Assembly (NCBI GenBank): GCA_947396885.1
Contig: OX377201.1
Span: forward strand, 69,228,983-69,292,982
Length of the DNA: 64,000 bases
Reading direction: 5' to 3'
Origin: Heligmosomoides polygyrus polygyrus
Taxonomy: Eukaryota; Nematoda; Chromadorea; Rhabditida; Heligmosomidae
Shown here: positions 46,469-58,400 of the stretch, one piece after another
Layout: each line of letters starts with the position of its first letter
How positions within the stretch are numbered: position 1 is the stretch's first letter
The notes under the pieces: model-generated
What the model was told of the DNA's origin: nothing
The model's database searches: none
What the model saw: only the letters and a program-made list of their open reading frames with translations
Program-made: the position numbers and the translations under genes

Positions 46469-49400
46469 TCAAAGCCACTTCTGGATCTCATCGTAAATGG
46501 CGAGCACCAGAGCTCCTCCCGTTCCACGGAAGATGTTCGACAGCGCTCCCTGAAATTAACAGTGACGGGCTGCGCTTGGAGTCGCTTCGCATGGATGAGA
46601 AACCTTGAACATTGCGGCCATCCCTTCGTTCCTGATTATCTTTAGCGCGCAGTCGAGCGTGTTTTTATAGAGGACATCGGACCGCCCCGACTGCATCATC
46701 ATTCGTCGACGAACAGTATCCCACGGATACGACAGAATGCCGGAGCTGACAGTGACGACCTGCAACAAGCGACATCAGGAGCATCGTTAGGCAGCGTGCT
46801 CCATAAACAGTGGTCGCAAAAGAAAAGATCTACCTGCGCAACGGCCCACGCCACAAAGAAGTTCAGCTTCTTGCCTTCCCCCGTAAACAGGTATTTGGCA
46901 GTGTCAAACATTCCGAAGTAGGCTGCTCGATAAATTATAATTCCCTGCACGGAAACAACGAATCCACTGAAACACCGTTTTCTATTTCAACTCCTAAGCA
47001 AAATCACTTGAAGCCTCGTTCAATAGGCCTATGTTATACTTCGGCGACGCGTCGCTAGCAGCCGAGAGCTCCGCAGTGGGTGTTATACTTCCGTCGCCGA
47101 CGGTACCTACCGACGACGTCTGTGGCGACCCGACTCTGGCGACGTCATGACGGGCTGTCGGTGACGGTTCGCAGCGTCGGCGACGCGTCGCCGAAGTATA
47201 ACATAGGCATTAGTTGCGCTATTCTAAATGTCATAAGACGCAAATAAAAGGCCTATGCAAGCAACAACAAAGTAGGGCGCGCGTTGATTCAGTTGCAAAA
47301 AGCGCCGGCAAGCGCGCATTCTAGTAACTGCTTCCAGGAATTTACGTAGTAACCGAATTCGTGGCGCATCCCACGACTGAACTGACGCCGTTTTTTATTC
47401 ACTATTCCACCAACAAGAGAACAGTAGGAACTAGACAATAACAAGGAATAAGAAATAGTCAGATGACTCATGTTAAAACTACATATATCTGCTGCGTGCA
47501 GAATAACACGTTCTGACCAGGGAAGGGTCTCAGACGTAGGTCTGAGCGGGGAAAATGGATAGTACTGCAAGAATCTCCACCCTTCATACAGTAGAAAAAC
47601 ATGTTTCGTTTTTGCTGAGTCCTTGAACCCTAAGAGCTACGGGCCCTCGAAATTGGGGGTACACTATTGCACCGTCACCCGTACCCACCATAACCTACCC
47701 TAATCGGTCAAAATTTGAAAACGGATGTCAGATTCGTGATCAGCACCCCAAATAACCCACCTGGGCAAGGTTTGGGCAAGAAAATTTTTCAACCTCTTCT
47801 CGACATCTGGAGCCGCGAAAGTAGTGTCGTGAAAGTCGTGCCTTATGGCAGTCTTAATCAGCTTACTTCCTACACATCTCCTACTCATTTATTTCACTCT
47901 AAATTGTCAAATAAAGGTTTCTGTGAGCTGTGCTTCATTCACTTTTCTCAGTTTCTGAATTAGGTTTGGGTTTTTCAGCGAATGTTAAACAGTGACCTTA
48001 CAACAGATACAGGCTACAGCTGGCACTGGTGACTAGGGCTGTCGAGGTCATAATCACCGAATTCGCCCAAACCTTGCCCAGGGAGGTTAATTGGTTAATT
48101 GGATAGCTACCTGGAATTTGCAGCTGACACGAGCAAGGGAGACAAACGCTACTGGAGGTCAAACTTTAAGGGACAAATTTACATAAGTGTGCAGCACATT
48201 GGCGTAGTGATGGAGGTAAAGGGCTCGTAAATGGAATGTGGACAGGCTCGATTCTGCGCTATGCTTGGAATTTTGCAATTTTCCCTGAGCCGGAATTGTA
48301 AAGCGTTACTCGGCTTCCTTTCTTTTCAGTGCCGGTTTCACACTACAATAATGCGACGGCGACTTTTCATGAAGTTTTTGTTGCGCATCTGTTTTCAAAA
48401 TCCTATTTGATCTACGAACGGCAAAATTTGTTGAAAACGTTTGCTCAATAGTTCCAGAAATGATTGAAATGTGGAAGACTTTCGAAGCGTGCGGTGCGCA
48501 CGAACTGAGGGCTCCGTTTCTTCAAAACCAACTTTAGAGAAGTTCGCCATGCACAGTGAGAAGAGGGACACCCATGTCACGAAAGCATGTAGCATACTTT
48601 TTGCCATTATCACCATCAAATTTTCAATCGGGATCTGCTGCTTCGTCGATCGATATCCAACTTCGCTTCTGATTCTGTGCCATGCCCTGATTCCACATAT
48701 TCGCGTAGTATGCCAGCAGGCTCGCCGAAAATTTCCTTCTTGGCTGATGTAGCCCCCGAATCTTCGACTTTGCAAACTCCATCATAACATTAGCAACCGC
48801 CTTTACAGGGGCGAAGACCACGACGGGCTGGTTTACTAAAATGTTCAGCCAATTCTAGCTATTGGATAAGCTCATTGTGCAATACGCACAAATCGCACAA
48901 AGGTTGGCTGTAGTTAAACCACATCTTTGACATTTCCAAAACTATTGAAAAAATGCTTATATTGTATCTTGCGAGTCACAGAGAACATTGAAAACAGATA
49001 AACCACGGAAAATTCACCTCTAAAGCGAGTCCACCGCGCCATTATAGGATAAAATAGCCCGGAAACAGGAAGGAAGCGTAGGGATACTTGCCAGGTTGAC
49101 ATTTGAAAAAATTGCGAAGTCTGGACAGTGAGGAACCAAACGTTCACATCCGCTTGCAGGTCCATCATTTCCGTAATTAGGCTATTTGTACTTGAAACCT
49201 ACAGCATCTCGTAGGCGATATGTAGGTGAACACCTTGAGCTTTGACGTCCTGCAACTGCTGTTCCCCTTTGCTCATGCTAGGGATAATTTTCACGCATCT
49301 AATGGTATTTAAGGGTCAGTTCATACTTCGCACCTCCGACGGGAGCAACGGAAGCGACTGGGGCGACGGATGAAGTGTGTGGAGTACGTAGATACACCAT

Positions 49401-52400
49401 AGCCCTCTATGTTCAAAGAAAACTATTCCTGTTCCGCCCTTGTTCAGATCAAGGTAAGGCGTGCTATTATACTTCTTTTGAGTGCCACAATGATGATGTA
49501 CCTAATATGGTTGTTTGCTAGTGTCTGTGTTGAATGACTGAATGACTTACAAGAAATAAGCGTTATGGTGCAATCACGTACACCATACCACGTGCGTCGC
49601 CCCAGTCGATTCCGTCGCTCTTGTCGCTCTCGTCGCCTGTTCATGCTTTTCGGGCGCTACCGTCGCTCTCGTTGCTCTTGTCGCTGCCGTCGCGAAGTAT
49701 GAACAGGGCCTAAGCGAGCTGGAGCTCTCCATCGTGGCGGACTGCTGCCGCATCATGCTGGCATGCCTCTCCAATAATCACAGGAGTGTCACCATCAGTA
49801 TTGGTTCTTACTGCCCAACCGTTCACGATCATATGTTGGCTTTGGCGCAGCTGATTCATATGACGCCGAGGTTCGAGATCAAACTTTTGACTTCAGAGGT
49901 GTGGTTAACCTAACCCACCCGTGTTAGGATGTCATTCCCCATTGTGTCTTTCCTTGCTCAGCTCCTAAGCAGCCGGCAGAGGAGAACACCAGGACAAAAG
50001 TGAGAACTGCTGCCGAGGGAAGGCGAATGAACAGATATAGAAATACGAAACGCCTAAAATCACGGGCCAAAAATGGGCCACTGTCAAAATAAGATTTTGA
50101 ATGGCTGCGTCAACAGCACCGGTGCGCCAACTTATGAATATTCAAGAACGGCTGGGGTAGTAGGGAGCAACTCTGCCGGCTCCACTCACCTGTGATTAGT
50201 GGAGGGTCGTGCCAGCTTGACAGCCCCGCGACGTTGCCGACGGCAACCCGCTTTGTACCGGAATAGGTTGTACTTCGAACTGGTGGCTTGAGTATAAACG
50301 CTCCCTTTGTCAGTGCCTAGTATCACACGTTGTTCCCAATTGTTCTTAATGTAATGAAAAGCTACGCCGATGCATGTGACTGCTACTGCCCCATCCTTCG
50401 AAGTAACAGCCATTCCCTGTTCTCACGGATGACTATACCAGAAAAAATCAACGATCAGAAACGCACCGATACAGTCCGACTGGACCATCAGATTTAAACA
50501 CTTTCACTAAACAATCCGTCAGTCCTTGAAATTCGCGACTTTTTCCTTTGCCAATGTCGACAGCCAGCCGCGTACCTGTAGGTGAGTCGTCACGAACCGT
50601 ACTTTCAACAATTTACACCAGCTTCTATTTGGACATTATGAAGTAGCACAAGACAAATGAGGGGCACGTAACCATACGAACAGCTGACTGAAGAACCTTT
50701 CCATCTAGCTCGTAAGAAGGAATCACTTACGCGCAAAATCGAGTGGATAAACGAAGACCAACGAAGAAGCACCGGCGGCTCCTCCTGATGCAAGGTTGCC
50801 AGCGAAAAACTTCCAGAACTCCTTCTTCTTGTCAATTCTAGAAAACCTCATATTCACCATGATACAGTCACCTACTGCTCATCATAGGAAAGCAGAAGCA
50901 TACCCTTTAAGAAAAATAACGTTATACGTGTCCTTGAATGCAAAGTTCAGTGCTTGAGTTGGAAAGTATCTCAACACATTTGCCAAATTTCCTCTCCAGA
51001 GCGAAAAGAAGCCTTGCTCCTTAGGAACTCGCACCAATACGTCGATAATACCTTTGTAGCGCTTTTCTGCAGAAATCGTTTGTGATGCGTCTTGCACCTG
51101 AAAATGACTTCAGTTAAGTATCACATAGGTGCACGGCTGAGCGACGCTCTCCGCCTCGCCTGCGCAGTGGAGTCTTGTAGTTGACGGCGTGTTTGGATAG
51201 AGAGTCGATGAGGGCGTAGATCATAATTCACTAATTCATAGACAGGAGAACGTGATTCGTGCAGCGTCACAGAATAGGCTTGATTCGAGGTAATGAACTA
51301 ATAAAACTCCAACCACTGTCTCCACTTTTTTTGAGTCAGATGAATTACACCTTTCAGGAAAGGGTAAATTTTGTGAAAGCTTATTTTTAGCTTCCCCGAG
51401 GGGGCCTAGTTTGATCTGGATCTTTTCATTTCGAGGGTGTTTCAGGCTTCAAACGTATCCTATTTGCTTTGATGTGTCCAATTCGACTATGTCAAAACGC
51501 TTTGATTTCGACTAACCACTCTCCTGAATTTGCCTAATAAAAGTCCTGACGATATAAAGGCTGTCGACGAAACTCAGAAGAGGAATAGTGAAGCATAGGA
51601 GAGTTACACAATGCGACAAACAGGGGCGCCCCTTTCATCACATCTTCAAGAGCGAATTCCATCTCGACACCAATTGTTTCTGGCAATTCTGCTATTTCAT
51701 AGATTTTTTCTCAAAAACTACTTTCATGCTCTACGAAGTTGAGAACTGCAAACTCGATAATCTACGATCCAATGCAGGTTTTAGCTAATGCTAATGCTGA
51801 GCGGCAACTCTTCTGATTGAGAGCACAAGAGAGCGAAATCCTGTCGTCAGTTATGGCTGTGCTAGACCCAATTATTCTTCAAGATTCTTTGTGAATTTCC
51901 AAATGCAGTATATATATGATTGTATCATAGTTTGTGCCACACAAAGCGAAGTGGATTCCTGACTCGATCTTCTCACTCGTCAAGCTGAGCACATTAAGCT
52001 CACAAGGGAGAAGCCGACAAATAACTGGCTGCCGTCCCTCAACGTACAAGTGCATCTCTCTTGTGGCACCTTCCGAAATAAGTGGTACAGAAAACCCAGT
52101 AACAAGAACATCTTGGTGCATTTCTGTTCTGCGCATCCGAGCAGCACTAAAAGGGTCATTATTAGCAAGATGTTCCACACTGCGACTACGGTGTCTTCCA
52201 ATGAAGACTTCCAGTCCTCTTTAAGAGATGGCTTCTCGGATTGCATTGTCCAATGGGTATGTTGGTCATGCTGCTGAAAGCCTGTGTGTGCAACATAGTC
52301 GGGCTGCAAGTGCACGAATGAGCAGAAACGAGGAACGCGGCAAGATTGCTTTATCAGCTCCATTTATCTCGGATGCTGTAAGTGCTCAAGTACGAAGCTG

Positions 52401-55400
52401 TATTCGTACAGCTTGATTGGACGACTTGATCAGGCTAATCGAGATACCACCTAGTAACCTCAAGGCGCAGCTCGTACGGAACCGCCTGTATGATTACGCT
52501 TGTACTACGCCTTCACACATAGTGTGTCCGTTTGGTAAAGAAGGAGACTGCATAATTGGGGTGGTCTACCTCATAGCCTGTTCTCAATGCAAGGAGCAAT
52601 ACATCGGCGAGACAGGCAGGCCGCTTTGGGTAAGGATGAAGGAACACGTGAATGGACTTAGCAAGTGCAGGCATTTGACACCGTTAGGAGAACACAGCCT
52701 GCGGAGTCATGCTGGCGCAATGAATGGTGTAAAGGTGACAGTCCTAGCGCGCGAGATCGACATCAGAGCACGCAAGACATTTTAAGCGCTGTGGATTGCC
52801 TCAAGGAACCCCGTAATGAATAGGAGAGAGGAACGCGTGATGGTAACTCAGGAGCTCGCCCTCATTTGCTGATTTTTGAGGTCTGACGCCAGATAGTGAT
52901 AGAGCGAGGGTCGTTCAATTGTTAGATGTCTAACATAAGACTATAATCAAAGCTCCATAGCTTTTGCAGATTAATTTCTGAGCATTACAAGGTCATTCAA
53001 GATTGCACATACTATCGTGACACCAAAAGTCGAGGAGAAAATTTTTTCGCCCAATCGTCGCCCAGTACAGTTATTTTGGGCGCTGAGCACGAATACGGTA
53101 TCCACTTTTGAAAATTTGGCCGACCAGGGTAGGTTACTGTGTATGTCGTGAGTAAGGATGGCGGGTCATGATTACTGATTTCGGCCTTTACTCGCCTATG
53201 GAAACTATTTAAGCTGCTGACCACGAATCTGTCATTCCTTCTAAATTGTCTATTTTTCGTGCACTACTTTCCATCTCAAAGTAGAAGATTGGAAAGCAAG
53301 CCTGATCACATAGCTGAAGAAAGAGATTCTACGTATTGACATTGACAACCTTGATCACTCATGAAAATACGGGTCACGCCATCACGTGAAAACGTTTATC
53401 AGATTTGTGATCAGCGCCTCAATTAGCCTAAAGACGTAGTAAGGATAAGGATAACGATGAAGGACGGCGTTACCCAATCCCTTTTGGGATGCGCCACGCA
53501 TTCTACTTCTACGGGATGTCGTGAAGGCGATTTGAATGTGCATTTGACCATACAATGACTTGCGCTGGTCAGCCTATGAACAAGTCAGCGCTTTATCCTT
53601 CCCGGACAAGTCTGGTACCAATTCACCGACCTCGGAGGGATGGAAGGCGGTGGAAGTTGAACCTTGACGGTTGGCTGGCTTTTGAATAGGTCATTGGCGC
53701 GAAAGTCAAGCGCGCATTGACGTTGGAGCACATACTCTCTTGCTGTCTGCGTCCTCCCAGCTTAGAGATCACGCATCGACGTCGATCAATGTCTTCTGCG
53801 CCCGCGATGGCACAACGGGCAAGCGGGGCGTGGTGCAGTGGAAGAAGTGGCGTCGATTCATGCGAGGGAGGTCGGGGTTCGGTTCTACGGCGTTGTTGCA
53901 TACTTGCATCTCAGCTTACTACTTGGAGTTCGAGGGCTTCGAAGCGTACGCAATTTTAGGGCATTTTTTGCGCGTTTTTCCAGCCGTATGCGCCTCCCCG
54001 CTCTTCGAGCAGAAACCTGCCACGGACTCCCCTGAGCGACGAAAGAGCTTCCACACCAGCAGCTTGGATGACACACCCCGGAGTCCCTTCCCTAGCCTGG
54101 TTCTGCGCTCGAAGAGCAGAACCCTGCCGCGAACTCCCCCTGAGCGACGGAAGAAGCTTCCACACCAGCAACTTGGATGGCACACACCTTGAAGTCCCTT
54201 CCATAGCCTGGTTCTACGCTCGAAGAGCAGAACCCTGCCGCGGACCCAGCCTAAAGGGCTCTGCACACTTCTGCGGCGAGCGGCAGCGGCGATAATGATT
54301 CAAATCATTATCGCCGCTGTCGCCGGACGGCGTCGCCGGTCGCCCAGAGGCGCCGGCCAGCGGTGCCGCTGAGCTCGCCGCTGGCGGCGCGCTCTGCGCC
54401 CGTGCCCTATGATGAAGGATAGAGCAGCGGCAACGCCGCAATACTGGGCGGAGCCCTTAACGCAGCAAGGGAACATCGGTTCCATCTTTTAAAGGCAACT
54501 CTTGTTGCTATCATGTTCATTGCCTCTAAGCGATATTTCCCACACAGGTCAGGAAGATGTTGAAATTCCATTTATTCGATGTTGTTGAACCAGCTTCTCC
54601 AATAGACATCCCTTCTTCTAAGCTCCGTTGGTTAATTCGCTGTCCAGTTACACTTAATACCATTATTGGACGAGATTTTCAAATCATCGCCCTTTTATCT
54701 CATCAAAAACCGCCTTACACAGCTCTCTATCTGGAACTAGCACCTGCCTTCTATACGTGCCTTGTGAAATAAAAAATGGATGTGATTCCTTCCCCCTTTG
54801 AAAAATGTGTTAATGAAGCGCATTCGTCAACCAACCCAGCACCGGTCGCAGTAGAGGTGTCGAGTGCTCCGCTGTCCGGACTCTTGAACGAGCGAGAAGA
54901 GAAGTAGGAAGCAATGCAAGGAGAATCCATAGTCAGGATGGTTTGGTGGACCAACTAATAGACGAGAACATGAGTCATGGTCGTCGCTTACTCTATAACC
55001 GTCGAAGAATCCCACTGACGAGAGCATCGGTTTCCGTGCTCCAGCGCCAACGCAAAATTTTCGCGCCAATGGCCAATTCAAACGCCAGCCAACCGTCAAG
55101 GAACAACGGCTATCATGGAAGGCTTGGTTGGCCTGGACGAGAAATCCGAACCAGGAACCCGGTCTCGGGTGGAGGCGACAGTCGGCGTCTCCTCCGACTG
55201 CCCTACACGCGCCCTATACAAGACGAAGTATGGTCGAAAATTGCTTTCGATCACCAGAGTCGTGGGAGTGCAAGTCTCTTTACCTTCGATTAGCAGAGAG
55301 TGGTGGGGGAAAATAGGCAGCATCGATGTGTTAAATCGATCGGGGGGTTAAAATAGGGTAGGGTTAAAATAGGGTTGTAACGTCAGTATAGTGCAATACA

Positions 55401-58400
55401 TAGTTCAAGATACACTTTACATCGGTAAAAGAGCAGTTAGCAAGCCCCACAATGCAGAATCCCAACCACCAGATCCGAACCCACGACCCTCTTCTTGCAA
55501 GCCCGCCCCACACCCACTTGGCCATCCAGTCGCTGCCAACTGGCTTGTACGCGGCGCACCTCAATGTTCCACTTTGATAACTGTACCGCTAACAAACAAA
55601 CTGTGAGTTCGCTGTAATTCCGCTACTGTTGCAGCCCCAGACCTTTTGCAGGTTAGATTCTAACCACGGCATGGCAGCTCCAGACGTCTGTTTTGCTTTA
55701 CTGGCTCGCACTGAAGAGATACGGTTTTTTGCATTTTCTGACCTACCCAGATGTCCGCAGGAAATTTGAAAACCTACGGTGCTTCTCAGACGACCCCTAC
55801 AACCCTCAATAGGTCACTTTGAAAATTGCCACGGGACGTCCATTGACCTGCCTTGTAAGTTCCCTTGTTTCTCCAGGCTCAGAAGAAGGCGGTTGCGCCG
55901 AAACGTTAGCCTGATAAAGATATAATAACAATCTTGGTCTCAAGCTCAAAGCAGTTCTACGATCATTTCATCACATGTTCACCACCACAAAATCGAGCAG
56001 AATTCAATATATGCATGCACTCATGCGTCATCTCGCGCGTCCGTGACTGCACCAAAACACGTATTACACGTAATTACGGTAGACCTGAAGTCAACCGTCC
56101 GCTATCTCCATTCTTGTGTCTAGAATGGGGAGCACATATTGCGCAGAGGGACTCCAGAGTGACGCTAATAACGCACTCGTGCCAAAATTGCCCACATCCT
56201 AGGATTCATTTGCCAACATATTTAGGTACTATTGTACTTTTGGTACCCCACTTAATCTTGTTCAAAATAGGTCTACTAGGGGTAGTCTGCCATGGGAATA
56301 ACGAATATCATAGTGGTTTTTTGCGGAAATGCCTTATAAGCCCGTTATATTAAGCTCTAATTGCCTAAGGCCTTGCGAGATAGCGCGCGCTGATAAGAGA
56401 CGCAGAGACTCCGCCTCCTAACGATGCGCACTATTTCGCCGCCCCTAGCCGGCAGCAGAGGTTAGCCAGGGCATAAGCCTTGAAATCTCGAAAAGGCTTG
56501 AAAGCTCTGTTGTGTGCTCTCTTTCGTTCACGCGGAAGAGAGCACATAATTAGACAGGGGACGGGACTCCGGGGTGTGGCCCACTAGAACACCCGTGTTA
56601 AAATTGCCTTCATCCTAGAGGTCCCTCTCTTGCCCTATTCGGAAGAAAATAAGACCGAATCTGTAATCGAAACGAGGAGATAAGACTGTATTTAATTCGC
56701 TGCGAGTATCTAGTCGCTACGCCTGCGCGCCACGGCATACTATGGTAACCCCCCCCCCACCCGAGACGGCCGCGAATGCGTGCAGGTAGGAGGCTGAGTC
56801 TCTGCGTCTCTTACCAGCGCGCGCTATTTCGCAAGGTCTTGGGCGATTCCAACTTAATATAGCGGGCTCATAAGACATTTCCGCAATAAACGACTATGAT
56901 ATTCGTTCTTCCCATGGCAGATTACCCCTAGTAGACCTATTTTGAACAAGATTAAGTGGGGTACCAGAAGTACAATAGTACCCATATTTATTTATTTTAT
57001 TTATTTATTCTATACGTCAAGAAGACGTACACTAAATTCGAGGAAAAAGAAGCAGAAACAACCATGTGCAGAAAAAGAGAATGAGGAAGAAAGCGCTAGT
57101 AAAAGAAACGATAGTAAAAAAGTAACATATGCAGGCAAGTGAAAGTAAACGTGCGATTGTAAAGAGGAAATAGCAGTTCATTGGCACTCGGGGAACAAAC
57201 TGAACTTACGAAGGCGCGCGGCGGCAGCGGTGACTGCTGCGGCAAGCGCCACGGCTACATATTGTGCGCATACTAGTCACAGCGTCTATTGCTCATGTAT
57301 CTGCATAAACCTTTCCTACTATCTCTGCTCAGCTATTTTAGAGCTCTCCGGCGAATTAATCAGAGAAAACCGTTATTTATAGAGGGAATTGGACGACCTG
57401 ATTGAAGAAGTATAGAATTGTTTCCATTGTCAAAAGATTGCAGCAGACTCCCGCGCGGCAACGAAAAATCGTATGTTCAGACTTGCAGCCTTTGCCTTCG
57501 CCTCACGTAGCTACTATAGTTGTGCTCTCGAAATTTCTTCGAATATTCGAATTCGGGATCTATCCTAGTCGGGAGGAGGCAACCGTAAAGTGCCAATTGC
57601 GTACATCATCCCACGCTATATAGCCACATTTTCTGAATGTGAATGAAAGCTCTCGTATCATGAGACAGCAGCTGAGACTCTTGAACAAGCTCGTGACGTA
57701 ATGAAGACATAAATTACAATATGGCACCCTCCGATTAGGACAAATCCCGAATTCGAATGCATTCAAAAAACGCGATTTTTGGAATACTCGAATTCGAATA
57801 AAACCATTCGAATTCGATCCGATCTCATGTAAATGCAGACCATTCATATGGGATCGTGCCACGGAACTTCTACGGTATTTGCGGCAGTTCGATCATGCAG
57901 AGATATTCTTAGAGGGACTGGCGATCATGGTTGGACTTCACTGGTGGGTGGTGGGTGGGTGCCATCCAAGCTACTCGTGTGGAAACTGCTTTCGTCGCTC
58001 AAGGGGAGTCCGCAGCTGGGTTCTGTGCTCTTCGAGCGCAGAATAAGGCTAGGGAAGTGACTCCGGGGTGGGTGCCATCCAAGCTACTCGTGTGGAAACT
58101 GCTTTCGCCGCTCAGGGGGAGTCCGCAGCTGGGTTCTGCGCTCTTCGAGTGGACTCTAGCGCAGGCGCCATCCAAGCTCTTCGTGTGGAAACTGCTTTCG
58201 TCGCTCAGGGGAGTCAGCAGGTGGGTTCTGCAAAACAGCATAGAGCTGGAAAAATGGGCAGAAAACGCCTGAAAATTGAGTAGACGTTAAAACTCCTGAG
58301 ATCTCATCCAGTCAGTTGAAATGCAAAAACGCCGGCGTGCAGAGGAACCGAACCCCGACCTCCATCATCAGCGCGAGGCGCTCTACCCACTGCTCCTCGA

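Larger units (their letters stand above)
53649..55114. mobile_element. Mutator-like non-autonomous element, 1466 bp, 9-bp TSD
   Basis: Flanked by ATGGAAGGC (53640-53648 and 55115-55123), which occurs once in an intact SINE. Both ends carry TTGACGGTTGGCTGGC...GAAT...CATTGGCGCGAAA within the first ~57 bp, inverted. A 9-bp duplication and long TIRs fit Mutator-like elements. The interior contains the 109-bp tandem units, a Harbinger-like MITE and a 71-codon unrecognised frame (54557-54772); no transposase. Confidence 0.75.
53445..55219 (-). mobile_element. tRNA-derived SINE, split by a Mutator-like element
   Basis: SINE 5' part at 55219-55124 (A box GTAGGGCAGTCGG, B box GGTTCGGATTT) and 3' part at 53648-53445 are one insertion. 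The outer flanks AAGACGTAGTAAGG (53431-53444) and AAGACGAAGTATGG (55220-55233) are its target duplication with two differences. Same family as 28913-29204. Confidence 0.85.

Noticed and set aside
55934..56353. 139-codon plus ORF
   Set aside because: It runs through the target duplication and terminal repeat of a DNA element, so it is not a gene.
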